64,000 bases of DNA from UBA11346 sp038060575 (GTDB taxonomy: Bacteria > Planctomycetota > UBA11346): positions 27,091 to 91,090 of the forward strand of contig CAZZAM010000012.1 in assembly GCA_964652775.1 (NCBI GenBank), given 5' to 3'. The position numbers and the translations under genes are program-made. Below, one piece after another: positions 9,300 through 17,827 of this stretch. Below the pieces are notes generated by a model, which was not told the DNA's origin, did not search any database, and worked only from the letters and a program-made list of their open reading frames with translations. The first letter of the stretch is position 1; each line of letters begins with the position of its first letter.

Positions 9300-9869
9300 T
9301 CAGCGGGGAGAGGCAGACGCCCGGTAGCGCCACCAAGCACGCAACCGATCAACAACCGCGGCATCGGCACGCAGCGAGACCATTTCGAGGGGCGAACGCC
9401 CCCTCCGCGTGGCCAACCAGGAGATCCAGACCAGACTCACGACGGTGATCAGCAGGTTTGGCCAGGCATTCAGCGCCCATTGGCCGGACCAGCTCAGCTG
9501 ATCGTGCGAAAACGGCACAAAGTAGGGGATGGTCCAGTTATGGCCGTCCGGACCACGTGAACCGACGAGGTCGCAGAGCAGATGAAGATGCCCCGCTGCC
9601 AGGGCAGCCAGGCCAACCCGCCAGTCACGCCGGCACACCAGCCAAGCAACTCCAGCAATGACGATCGTACCCAGACCGTTGTGCATAATCACATGGTGGT
9701 ACTCGGTGAACCAGGGCAGGCGGCCGTCACTCAGCATCTCGACCGGCGCACCCAGTCCGTCGAGGTCTGGGGCGACTCCAGCGATGGTAACTGCGATGCG
9801 GCCACGCCGATCAGTTGGCAGAGCGTCGGCGATAAGCCAGGAGAGCAGACCGTGGGTGAAGGGACTCAT
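9300..9869 (-). CDS. Membrane-bound metal-dependent hydrolase, YdjM-like
   Basis: The 189-residue protein has the arrangement of the YdjM/LexA-binding inner-membrane hydrolase family. It has an N-terminal THGLLSWLIAD, the acidic APDLDGLG motif, then YHHVIMHNGLG and HLHLLCDLVGSRGPDG, which supply the His/Asp metal ligands. Three to four hydrophobic segments span the membrane. The chemical substrate is unknown for the family. It lies on the same strand as the HD-GYP gene, separated from it by a palindromic repeat, and about 50 bp upstream of the oppA start. Confidence 0.78.
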   Translation of the reverse strand: MSPFTHGLLSWLIADALPTDRRGRIAVTIAGVAPDLDGLGAPVEMLSDGRLPWFTEYHHVIMHNGLGTIVIAGVAWLVCRRDWRVGLAALAAGHLHLLCDLVGSRGPDGHNWTIPYFVPFSHDQLSWSGQWALNAWPNLLITVVSLVWISWLATRRGRSPLEMVSLRADAAVVDRLRAWWRYRASASPR

Positions 9870-9874
9870 GGGGA

Positions 9875-9986
9875 AATGCCAAATGCTGGAATGTCGGAAT
9901 GCTGGAATGGGAAGAAGTCCAATGCCGGAATCTCACATCTCATCGTGGGCCAGTCTGAATATTCCAGCATTCCAGCATTTGGCATT
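9875..9986. repeat. Palindromic intergenic repeat, TGGAATGC family
   Basis: A perfect 19-bp inverted repeat, AATGCCAAATGCTGGAATG at 9875-9893 and its complement at 9968-9986, flanks an approximately 74-bp loop. The loop contains further iterations of GCTGGAATG and ATTCCAGC. It separates two same-strand genes and could form a long RNA hairpin in either transcript. Confidence 0.75.
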
Positions 9987-9998
9987 CGTGGCAATTAC

Positions 9999-11558
9999 TC
10001 ACGGCACATATCCCGGAACCTTCGCCTCATCCACCTGATCAATCTGTTCCGCCGGCAAAAATTTCTTGGCGTAGTCGAGGTAAACCTTCTCACGCATGAA
10101 AATATCAAAGAGGTCTGGATCGATGTGGTTGTCCTGGCTCATACGTCCAAGAATGCTCAGCGCCTGGCTCAGTTTCATCGCCTTCTTGTACGGTCGATCG
10201 CCAGCGGTCAGGGCTTCAAACACGTCGGCAATGCCCATAACCCGCGCAGGCACGGACATTTGTTCGCGGCTCAATCCCTTTGGGTAGCCCTTGCCGTCCA
10301 TGCGCTCGTGGTGACCACCTGCATACTCGGGCACACGGGCGAGATGGCGCGGGAACGGCAACGAGTCGAGCATCTTAATCGTTGCTGTCATGTGGTGATT
10401 GATCACCTGACGCTCACTCGGCAACAGCGTGCCTTTGGCGATACAAAGATTTTCGATCTCGTCGGCGGTCAACAGTGGCTGCTCGGTTCCAGCCGGTGAA
10501 ATCCACGTATTCTTGGCAATAGCACGCACCCGCGCCTGATCCTCAGGACGCATGAATTCTCCGCCCGTGTTGGCACGGCGAAGAAAGGCCAGATCGTCAT
10601 CGAAGTGCATGAGGTCCACAATCGTCGCGCCACGCAACTGCGCCTGGGCCTTTGCGGCGGCGAAGCGCGTCTCAATCAACTCAATGCGATCGTAGATCGC
10701 GCTCAGCTTGGTCGCTTTGTCCATCACCCACTCCGGCGTGGTGATTTTACCGCAGTCATGCAGCCAACCGGCGATACGTAATTCGTAGCGATCCCGCTCG
10801 CTCATCGTGAAGCCAGCGATCGATCCACACGGTGCACGCGCAGCCGCTTCGGCCAACATCATGGTCAGTTCGGGCACCCGGCGACAGTGGCCACCGGTAT
10901 AGGGACTTTTCTCGTCGATCGCAGTGGCGATCAATTTGATAAACGACTCAAACAATAAACGCTGATCTTCGAGCAGTTTGTGTTTGGTGCGCGCAGTCGC
11001 CGCCTGCGAGGCAAGACTTTCCACCAGAATTTGGTCTTCGTGCGGGAACGGCACGGTGAGGCCAGAGTCATTGCGCGCGTTAATGAGCTGTAGCGCACCG
11101 GTGATAACCCCTTCGTGGTCGCGCATCGGCACGACCAGAACAGAGGTCGTCCGGTATTTGGTCTTGGCGTCAAATGCCCTGGTGCCGGTGAAATCGAAGC
11201 CAGGGGCGGCATAGGCATCGGGAATATTCACCGTCACGCCGGCCAAGACGCAGTGAGCGACAACCGAAGCGTGGTTCTCGTGCTGGTTCGCCAAGTGCAG
11301 CGGCACGTCAGGCAACGGCACCGAATGCACGCCGCTGATGCCCGCATGGATGTTCATCGATTGGTTGTGCAAGATCTCGAAGTGCAGGCGATCTTTATCT
11401 ACGGCGTACACCGTGCCGCCGTCAGCGTGGGTTATTTCCATCGCCCCTTGCAGAATCTGCTCGACCAGCAAACGCGGATTCGTTTCGGTCGACAACGCAA
11501 GACCGACCCGATTCAGGATCTCAATCCGACGACTGAGCGTAGCGAGGTTCGCGTCCAC
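9999..11558 (-). CDS. GAF and HD-GYP domain phosphodiesterase (c-di-GMP turnover)
   Basis: The 519-residue protein has an N-terminal GAF sensor domain (about residues 15-185). It is followed by an HD-GYP domain with GGHCRRV, the metal-binding GWLHDCGKI (HD), HHERMDGKGYPKGL (the HD-GYP signature) and ARVMGIADVFEALTAGDRPYKKA. This pattern is that of c-di-GMP hydrolases. An insertion of about 90 residues separates LHDCGK from the distal HH motif, longer than in minimal HD-GYP domains. No signal peptide or membrane helix is seen, so it should act in the cytoplasm on a small-molecule or redox cue sensed by GAF. No regulatory partner is adjacent. Confidence 0.9.
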   Translation of the reverse strand: MDANLATLSRRIEILNRVGLALSTETNPRLLVEQILQGAMEITHADGGTVYAVDKDRLHFEILHNQSMNIHAGISGVHSVPLPDVPLHLANQHENHASVVAHCVLAGVTVNIPDAYAAPGFDFTGTRAFDAKTKYRTTSVLVVPMRDHEGVITGALQLINARNDSGLTVPFPHEDQILVESLASQAATARTKHKLLEDQRLLFESFIKLIATAIDEKSPYTGGHCRRVPELTMMLAEAAARAPCGSIAGFTMSERDRYELRIAGWLHDCGKITTPEWVMDKATKLSAIYDRIELIETRFAAAKAQAQLRGATIVDLMHFDDDLAFLRRANTGGEFMRPEDQARVRAIAKNTWISPAGTEQPLLTADEIENLCIAKGTLLPSERQVINHHMTATIKMLDSLPFPRHLARVPEYAGGHHERMDGKGYPKGLSREQMSVPARVMGIADVFEALTAGDRPYKKAMKLSQALSILGRMSQDNHIDPDLFDIFMREKVYLDYAKKFLPAEQIDQVDEAKVPGYVP

Positions 11559-11708
11559 GTTGGCAGCCTACGACGAGCGCCGCAGCTCGCCACCCTGGGG
11601 GAGCTAGGGCATCCGCGCAGCGGACGCCGAGCGACGGTGAGGGCTTGCCCGAGCCTGGATGGCTGGCTCCAGCCTGGCTCGGGATGTCTTGACTCATTTG
11701 CCCCAGCC

Positions 11709-11756
11709 AGGTTGGAGCCTGGCGTTCCCAGGTTGGAGCCTGGCGTTCCCAGGCAG
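11709..11756. repeat. Tandem/palindromic intergenic repeat, GGAGCCTGG family
   Basis: Two tandem 21-bp units (AGGTTGGAGCCTGGCGTTCCC) occupy 11709-11750, followed by AGGCAGG. Each unit contains a hairpin of the form CCAGG-TTGGAG-CCTGG. An inverted relative (GGCTGGCTCCAGCC) lies just upstream at about 11660-11680. The hairpin plus CGTTCCCAGG tail recurs at 27728-27753 with different stem bases. Confidence 0.7.
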
Positions 11757-11775
11757 GCCACGACCATCTGGCGCG

Positions 11776-12963
11776 ATGACCCTGCCGATTGTCCGCCTTA
11801 TCCCACGCCAAACACATCGTTGCTTGAATGGCCATCCGTGGGTGTTCCGCAGCGAGCTTGAGCCAGCCGCATTGACGGACATTGCCGACGCGGCCGAGAT
11901 CGAGGTACAGGATCACCGCTCGCGTCTGATCGGACGGGGCTTTTACAGCGCCCAATCGCAAATCGCCGTGCGCCTGGCCACGCGACGTGCAATCCCCCTG
12001 GATCGCGCTTTTCTCCGGACCCGGCTGCAAGCTGCCATCAACCACCGGGCTACGGTCATGCCGGGACGTTCGGCGTGCCGCCTCGTGTCCAGTGAGGGCG
12101 ATCTGCTGCCCGGCCTTATCGTCGAACGCTACGCTGATCGCTTGGTCATTCAGACGACAACCAGCGGTATTGAGGCCCGCATGCCGGAAATCCTCGATTT
12201 GCTGGGTGAACTCTGCCAACCAAGCCAGATCGTTGAGCGTAATGATTTCCCTGCCCGTGAACTGGAAGGACTGCCGCGCCGTGCGGGCGTTCTGCGTGGA
12301 CCGCAAGAAACCATCGTGCGCGTGCAACTTGGCGATATTGACGTGGACGTTGACCTCCGTGATCCCCACAAGACCGGTGCGTATCTGGATCAGATCGACA
12401 GTCATCGTGCGTTAACAGAGTGGACTCCGCGCGGCGGTCGCGTTGCTGATGTATTCGCGCATCGCGGTGGATTCGCTCTCCATCTGTTGCATGCCGGTGC
12501 AGCAAGCGCGGTCGCCGTCGATGAAGCAGCGGCCGGTTTGTTTGATGCAATACAGGCCGCTGAGCGCTGTGGGTTTGCTGGACGCTTCAACACGGTTCAA
12601 GCAGATGCGTTCCGCTGGCTGCGTGAACAGGATGCCGCCAAGACCACCTTCGATCTTGTTGTCCTAGACCCGCCTGCATTCGCGCGCACGCGTGCCGCTG
12701 TGCCCGGAGCGTTACGCGGCTACCGCGATCTGCATGTGCACGCGTTGCGGCTGCTTGCTCCGGGCGGACGACTGGCCTCGTGGTCGTGCTCATCGCATGT
12801 CGGTGAAACAGACTTCTTGAACACAGCGGTCGAGGCAGCGGCAGAAGGTCGTCGCACGATTCGTTTTGATACCGCCTTCGGCCAACCAGCAGACCATCCC
12901 TGGCTGCCTGCGGCGCCAGAGACACGTTATCTTAAGGGCTTCCTGCTGACCGTTCTGGAGTGA
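11776..12963 (+). CDS. rlmI: Class I SAM-dependent rRNA (cytosine-C5) methyltransferase, RlmI-like
   Basis: The 395-residue protein has the RlmI layout. An N-terminal PUA-like RNA-binding domain (IVRLIPRQTHRCLNGHPWVF) is followed by an RlmI-type central domain (LVSSEGDLLPGLIVERYADRLVIQ). The Rossmann methyltransferase has the SAM loop VADVFAHRGGFALHLLHAGA and the motif DLVVLDPPAFARTR, then LLAPGGRLASWSCSSHV. The expected activity is m5C methylation of 23S rRNA at the position equivalent to 1962. An open frame extends upstream to 11659 through the repeat, but those residues encode only repeat sequence, so ATG 11776 is taken as the start. Confidence 0.88.
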   Translation: MTLPIVRLIPRQTHRCLNGHPWVFRSELEPAALTDIADAAEIEVQDHRSRLIGRGFYSAQSQIAVRLATRRAIPLDRAFLRTRLQAAINHRATVMPGRSACRLVSSEGDLLPGLIVERYADRLVIQTTTSGIEARMPEILDLLGELCQPSQIVERNDFPARELEGLPRRAGVLRGPQETIVRVQLGDIDVDVDLRDPHKTGAYLDQIDSHRALTEWTPRGGRVADVFAHRGGFALHLLHAGAASAVAVDEAAAGLFDAIQAAERCGFAGRFNTVQADAFRWLREQDAAKTTFDLVVLDPPAFARTRAAVPGALRGYRDLHVHALRLLAPGGRLASWSCSSHVGETDFLNTAVEAAAEGRRTIRFDTAFGQPADHPWLPAAPETRYLKGFLLTVLE

Positions 12964-13251
12964 TCGCACGACCAGCGCGAACTGATTCAGGAGCTGCCAA
13001 TGGAACCGACGGCATCGCCAATGGAGATTCAGGCACCGGCGTCGGTAACGGCGGTGACCGCGGTGGGCCAGGTGGCGGACCCATCAACGCACTGCCAAAG
13101 ACGAGAACGAAGCCGAGCACGCGGCGGAGTATGGCGAACGAGATTGGGCAGCCAATCGATAAATTACGAAAGGATGAAGGATGAAGGATGAAAACGGAGG
13201 TTACAGGGTTTTCTTCCTTCTTCCTTCCGCCTCCTGCCCTCCCACTTTTCC
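12964..13251. other. Intergenic stretch with low-complexity frame and ATGAAGG repeats
   Basis: This stretch between rlmI and dxs contains a GTG-started frame (12960-13184) whose product is Gly/Asn/Asp-rich and unlike any family I know; I do not accept it as a gene. Three tandem AGGATGA units lie at 13171-13191, followed by CT-rich CCTTCTTCCTTCC, which may pair with them. The two flanking genes are convergent, so a transcription end is expected here. Confidence 0.4.
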
Positions 13252-15183
13252 TTAAGCCGTTCGCGGGAATGAAATAACCTCAGCACTCAGTCCCAATATC
13301 GTCCGGATACGATTGGCCACTCCGACGCGATCCAAACCCATGTCGGCCAACTGCTGCTCGCGCGTAGCATGGGGGACGAGTTCGTCTCGGATGCCCATCC
13401 GATGCAGGCGCACGATCAGTCCGCGATCCGCACAGGCTTCGCTCACGATCGAACCAAAGCCGCCAGGCAGGACATGGTCCTCGACGGTCAGCATTTCGCT
13501 GTGCTGGCGGGATAACGTGGCCAGCAGGGCAGCATCCAACGGCTTGGCGAAGCGGGCATCAACCAGGGTCACGCCTCGGGCCAGTTCACCCAGGTCAGCC
13601 AGCGCCTCATGGCAGGTCTTCACAGTCGAGCCATAGGCCCAGATCATCAATGGACCATCGCCGCGACATAGGATTTCTGCCCGGCCGAGCTCCAGTGGCG
13701 CTGCAGCGATGCCCCAATCGACCTGCGGCACCTCATCCTTGGGATAGCGAATGACGTAGCCAGCAGCACGGCCTTCGCTGAGTCGATGTTCGTGTGACCA
13801 GCGCAGCATCGCTGAAAGCTGCACGCCATCGCGAGGCGCCATCAGCACCAAACCGGGCAAGCAACGCGACCACGCGATGTCGTAGATGCCTTGGTGCGTC
13901 TCGCCGTCTTCGCCAACCAAGCCAGCGCGATCGAGCGTGATCACGATGCCGAGGTCGCGTTGCAGACAGACTTCCTGAAAGAGTTGATCGTAACCACGCT
14001 GGGCAAACGTGCTGTAGTGAGCGAGGAACGGGCGCTGGCCGGCAATCGCCAAACCTTGCGCGAAGGCAAATGAATGCTGTTCGCAAATACCAACGTCGAA
14101 CATGCGGGTTGGAAACTTTACCGCGAATTGACGCAGCGCCGTACCAGATGGCATCGCCGCCGTAATCCCGATAACCTTGTCGTCCTCGGTTGCCAACTCG
14201 GTCAGCGTCTCGGCAAACACCGTCGAATAGGTGCGCGCGCTCGGCTTCGGCCGGAACGCGCCAGTATCCAAGTCAAAGCCCTTAGGGCCGTGATACTTGA
14301 GCGGATCAGCCGCCGCTGGAACCCAGCCGCCGCCCTTCTTCGTCAGGACGTGGAGCAAGATCGGACCACGCAGCCGCGATACGTTACGCAGTGCCTCTTC
14401 GATGATCGTGAGATCGTGTCCATCGACTGGACCGAAATAGCGGAACCCGAGATCCTCGAAGATGTAGCCCGGGGTGATCGCCTTGTGCGCAGCAAGCTCC
14501 AGCTGCTCGGCGAGACGCTCCATGTGCACGCCGGCTGGCAGGCGCTTGAGTGTCTGCAAGAAACGCTCGCGCAGATGCTGATACATCGCGCCGGTACGAA
14601 TGCGGTCAAGATGCGTGTGCAGCGATCCAGTCGGCGCATCGATGAACTGGCCGTTGTCGTTGAGTACCACGATCATGTCGCTCTTGAATTGACCCGCGTT
14701 GATCAGTCCTTCGTAGGACATGCCGCCAGTCAACGCACCATCACCAACCACAACCACCGTCGCACGACGATGACTGCTGTGGCGATAGCCCTCGGCAACG
14801 CCGACACCGGTGGAAATCGCGGTCGAACTGTGTCCAACCTTGGCGAGATCGAACGGACTTTCGTGCGGATCCGGGAAACCACTGATGCCGCCGCGTTGAC
14901 GATTGGTGTCGAAGCGTGCTGCACGGCCGGTGAGCAACTTGTGCGGATACGCCTGATGGCCGACGTCCCACAGCAACCGATCCGATGTGAAATCAAAGAC
15001 CCGGTGCAACGCGATCGTCAGCTCAACGGTTCCCAAATTCGACGCCAAGTGACCACCGTGATCAGAGACCACCTCTTTGATCCGGTGACGGATCTCGACC
15101 GCCAATTGGACCAGCTCATCGCGCGACAACTTGCGCAAATCGGCGGGCGACAGCAGAGCATCAAGCAGTGGAGCTGGAGTCAT
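13252..15183 (-). CDS. dxs: 1-deoxy-D-xylulose-5-phosphate synthase
   Basis: The 643-residue thiamine-diphosphate enzyme condenses pyruvate and glyceraldehyde 3-phosphate, the first step of the MEP isoprenoid pathway. Visible motifs are HGGHLASNLGTVELT near the N terminus, DVGHQAYPHKLLTGR, and the TPP/Mg2+ motif GDGALTGG...NDNGQ (about 150-180). Others are the transketolase central FVFAETLT-region equivalent (STVFAETLTELA) and GLVGEDGETHQGIYDIAW. The length is normal. ATG 15183 is chosen, with AAAAGG about 12 nt upstream; a GTG at 15195 would add four residues. The C terminus (VISFPRTA) is unremarkable. The gene stands alone, between a CT-rich stretch and a palindromic repeat. Confidence 0.95.
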   Translation of the reverse strand: MTPAPLLDALLSPADLRKLSRDELVQLAVEIRHRIKEVVSDHGGHLASNLGTVELTIALHRVFDFTSDRLLWDVGHQAYPHKLLTGRAARFDTNRQRGGISGFPDPHESPFDLAKVGHSSTAISTGVGVAEGYRHSSHRRATVVVVGDGALTGGMSYEGLINAGQFKSDMIVVLNDNGQFIDAPTGSLHTHLDRIRTGAMYQHLRERFLQTLKRLPAGVHMERLAEQLELAAHKAITPGYIFEDLGFRYFGPVDGHDLTIIEEALRNVSRLRGPILLHVLTKKGGGWVPAAADPLKYHGPKGFDLDTGAFRPKPSARTYSTVFAETLTELATEDDKVIGITAAMPSGTALRQFAVKFPTRMFDVGICEQHSFAFAQGLAIAGQRPFLAHYSTFAQRGYDQLFQEVCLQRDLGIVITLDRAGLVGEDGETHQGIYDIAWSRCLPGLVLMAPRDGVQLSAMLRWSHEHRLSEGRAAGYVIRYPKDEVPQVDWGIAAAPLELGRAEILCRGDGPLMIWAYGSTVKTCHEALADLGELARGVTLVDARFAKPLDAALLATLSRQHSEMLTVEDHVLPGGFGSIVSEACADRGLIVRLHRMGIRDELVPHATREQQLADMGLDRVGVANRIRTILGLSAEVISFPRTA

Positions 15184-15200
15184 CCGGCATGGCACCTTTT

Positions 15201-15329
15201 AAGGCAACCGCAGAGGCGCAGAGGCCGCAGAGGTCGCAGAGTTCCGAACAAGATCCGAAGGCCTTTGTGCCTCCAATATGCATCTCCCCTCTGCGTCCTC
15301 AGCGGCCTCTGCGCCTCTGCGGTTGCCTT
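15201..15329. repeat. Long inverted repeat, AGGCAACCGCAGAGG family, copy 1
   Basis: The left arm (15201-15240) begins AAGGCAACCGCAGAGGCGCA. The right arm (about 15288-15329) is its near-perfect complement, ending GGTTGCCTT. A spacer of about 47 bp lies between them. A second copy of the same family with a different spacer is at 33840-34014. Such CAGAGG/CCTCTG palindromes can be mistaken for short proteins on either strand. It lies just upstream of the dxs start. Confidence 0.8.
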
Positions 15330-15349
15330 GGGGAGATCCACGGGACGGT

Positions 15350-16726
15350 TCAGGGATTCAGAACCGGCGCGCCGTCATCAACGCCAACATCGGTCTGAAT
15401 CGCAAAGCTTTCAACTGCGATGACTTCGCCAACGTTGCCAGCGGCGTCCTGCGCCGTCACCTTGATACGCGCACTCTTCGTTGGGGGCGCATCAGCGGGC
15501 AGTTGGAAGCGGTAGGCCTGATCAACCGGGAGACTCTTGGCCAATTCAACCCACGGCTTGGTGGCATCAATCTGCCAGTACACGGCAGCAGAACCCTGCA
15601 CGAGGTTTGCATCCTTGGCGGTAAACGCGACCGCAACGCGATCGCCGGGCTTAAAGTCGCGACGTACTGCAGGACCAGCAGATGCCGCCGGAGCGATACC
15701 GATGGCTTGCGACAGCAACAACGTCGGCGGGGTTGAGTCGACAACGAGCACATCGCCAACCTTGTCTTTTGGACCAGTGGTGACGTTACCAGCGCCATCG
15801 GTGGCGACGATATACAAACGGAAGCGACCATCGGCCGGAGCCTTCCAGATCAAATTCTTGAACGGAGCCTCGATGTTCGCGTTCTCGGTCCAACTCGCTC
15901 CATCATCCTGGCTGATCCAGAGGCGAGCAGCGGTAACACCCGCTTGGCCGCCAGTCTTGCCAATCTCAAGTTCCAGCGGCACGTCGCTGCGGGCGCAGAT
16001 TGTTGGGCCAACAACGCGACCCTTGGGCTTGATCGAGTCGACCAAGATGGAAGTGACTTCACCGAACCCGATGTTGCCGGCCTTATCACCGACTTCGATC
16101 CGCAGCACGCCGCTGGTGGTCATATCACGCGGCACGGTCCACTCGAAACTGCCGCTGTTGGGCTGGTTTTCGGCCACGGTTTCGAACGCGGAGTTGCCAT
16201 CACGCGACCACTTGAGCGTGATCGGAGCATTGCGCAGGTACGCATCAACCGCGGTCCACGTGACGGTGTACTTGTCGCCACCACGTAGCTTCGCTTTCGA
16301 CGGTGGGAAGGTGACAGCAGCGACTGGCGCCGTGCGATCTATGATGAATTCCTTGATCGCATTCGGCTTGATCTTCTCCTGCTCTTTCGAGGGATCCGGA
16401 CCAGCCAATTCCGAGGTCATGATGCGGCGAATCGTCGTACGCCAGTGACCTTCGGGCGCTGACCACACGACCGCTGCATCTTTACTGAACGCTTGGCCGA
16501 GTTTCTGCCACGCGCCCCACTTAGCGCCATCAAAGCCCTGGTACCACAGCTCGCGGCTGGCGACGTCGGCATCCGCTTTCACAGGAAATGGTACATCCTT
16601 GGCCGCGCTGACCGTCACATCGATGTCACCGATGCGGGCCTTTTCGGGCGGCAGCGTCGCAGCATCACCAGCGGAAAGCGTGGCGACGGCGATGAAAGCG
16701 AGGGTGGGGGCAAGGAGCTGACGCAT
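15350..16726 (-). CDS. Secreted protein with repeated Ig-like domains
   Basis: The 458-residue product has a Sec signal peptide (MRQLLAPTLAFIAVATLSAG, cleavage near residue 20). It then has three or more beta-sandwich-like repeats, each introduced by a D-(R/S)-(T/I)-x-P motif (IDRTAPVAAVTF, VDSIKPKGRVVG, VDSTPPTLLLS) and ending in DxAGNV-type strands (GDKAGNIG, TDGAGNVT, QDAAGNVG). This is the pattern of bacterial Ig-like domains of surface or periplasmic proteins. No catalytic motif is seen. It begins 15 bp after purQ on the same strand, so it may be co-transcribed, though no functional link is apparent. Confidence 0.72.
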   Translation of the reverse strand: MRQLLAPTLAFIAVATLSAGDAATLPPEKARIGDIDVTVSAAKDVPFPVKADADVASRELWYQGFDGAKWGAWQKLGQAFSKDAAVVWSAPEGHWRTTIRRIMTSELAGPDPSKEQEKIKPNAIKEFIIDRTAPVAAVTFPPSKAKLRGGDKYTVTWTAVDAYLRNAPITLKWSRDGNSAFETVAENQPNSGSFEWTVPRDMTTSGVLRIEVGDKAGNIGFGEVTSILVDSIKPKGRVVGPTICARSDVPLELEIGKTGGQAGVTAARLWISQDDGASWTENANIEAPFKNLIWKAPADGRFRLYIVATDGAGNVTTGPKDKVGDVLVVDSTPPTLLLSQAIGIAPAASAGPAVRRDFKPGDRVAVAFTAKDANLVQGSAAVYWQIDATKPWVELAKSLPVDQAYRFQLPADAPPTKSARIKVTAQDAAGNVGEVIAVESFAIQTDVGVDDGAPVLNP

Positions 16727-16741
16727 GGGACCTCGGGGTGT

Positions 16742-17485
16742 TCAGAGGAGTTTGGATATGGCGGCGCGAAAGAACCCGACTCCGTCGCCTTCAGGGCGGC
16801 GGGTTTCACGGGTCCAGCGGGGATGATTTTCCCAGCGCAAAAAGCGCTCGGGGTGCGGCATGAGGCCGAAGACGCGGCCGGTGCTATCGCACACGCCGGC
16901 GACGTCACGGGCACTGCCGTTGTGGCACGAGCCAGAACTGTAGCGCAGGCACAGTTGGCCAGCGGCATCGAGACGATTGAGCACCGAATCGGGCGCAACG
17001 AAACGACCTTCGGCGTGAGCGACCGGCAGTTCGACTTCGCTGCCGTTGGGAATCCAGGCGCAAAGTCCCGGCTTGCCCGTGCAACGCACCCACAGGTCTT
17101 GGTACACGCCACTGGTGTTGTCGGTCAACGTCGCTTGCTGTTCAGCCTTGCCATCCAGGCGCGGCAGCAGTCCGCTCTTCACCAACACTTGGAAACCGTT
17201 GCAGATGCCGATCGCGAAACCGCCGCGCTCAACAAAAGCCAATAACTCATCACGCAGACAGGTCATCAGCTCGTTGGCGAAGATGCGGCCGCTGGCGACG
17301 TCATCGCCGTAACTGAAGCCGCCGGGAATGGCGAGAACTTGGAAGTCGCGCAGACGCTTAGGATTTTCGCGCAGACGATTCACATGCAGGGTCTCGGTGT
17401 CTGCCCCGACCAAGCGGAAGGCATGGGCAGTCTCGGCGTCACAATTCGTCCCCGCCGCGCGGAGCACACAGACCTTGGGTTTCAT
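16742..17485 (-). CDS. purQ: Phosphoribosylformylglycinamidine synthase, glutaminase subunit
   Basis: The 247-residue class I glutamine amidotransferase supplies ammonia to PurL in purine synthesis. It starts MKPKVCVLRAAGTNCD, with the family GTNCD motif. The nucleophile lies in GFAIGICNGFQVLV (Cys near residue 92) and the His-Glu pair in GLMPHPERFL. PGGFSYGDDVASG is another PurQ signature. ATG 17485 is preceded by GGGAG at a good distance; the frame is open further upstream to 17521 without homology. PurL and PurS are not in the window, so here purQ is separate from its partners. Confidence 0.93.
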   Translation of the reverse strand: MKPKVCVLRAAGTNCDAETAHAFRLVGADTETLHVNRLRENPKRLRDFQVLAIPGGFSYGDDVASGRIFANELMTCLRDELLAFVERGGFAIGICNGFQVLVKSGLLPRLDGKAEQQATLTDNTSGVYQDLWVRCTGKPGLCAWIPNGSEVELPVAHAEGRFVAPDSVLNRLDAAGQLCLRYSSGSCHNGSARDVAGVCDSTGRVFGLMPHPERFLRWENHPRWTRETRRPEGDGVGFFRAAISKLL

Positions 17486-17521
17486 CCAGCTCCCGGTGAT
17501 CGCGGGATTTAAGGGCCCCAA

Positions 17522-17827
17522 GCGACAGGTTCAAGAGCGGGTTCGGGACTAACCCGCATTCACGTGACCCCATCGCTCACGATGGGGCTGGCGCCGAGAT
17601 GCGGTGGCGGCATACAATCGGCGTAGCCGATGCCGCCACGATTTTGCCGGCTTGCCGGCAAAATCGAGCATTGACAAAGCCAGGGGGGCGAGCGGGTGCC
17701 GCAAAAGCGGCAGCAGGCCAAAGGCCTGCGAACACGCGCAGCGCAAGCGTAGCCCCGCAGGCCACAGGCCGAGGAGCAAGCGCAGCCGGCGTGCCGAAGG
17801 CCGTAGGGGTGAAACCCCTGAAACAGA
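17522..17827. repeat. GC-rich intergenic stretch with a series of perfect hairpins
   Basis: No credible gene is seen, although all frames are open because of composition. Several perfect palindromes occur: GATTTTGCCGGC-TT-GCCGGCAAAATC (17640-17665), CAGGCC-AAA-GGCCTG (17714-17728) and AGGGGT-GAA-ACCCCT (17805-17819). It separates purQ from the DUF1573 gene, both on the minus strand. The hairpins could end the upstream transcript, but none has a T-run. Confidence 0.6.

Noticed and set aside
12960..13184. 74-codon Gly/Asn-rich frame after rlmI
   Set aside because: It has low-complexity composition, ends in a tandem repeat and resembles no family; a GTGA overlap alone is not enough.
14074..15423. 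449-codon plus-strand frame opposite dxs
   Set aside because: It runs through dxs in antisense and ends in the palindromic repeat; no domain is visible, whereas dxs is unmistakable.
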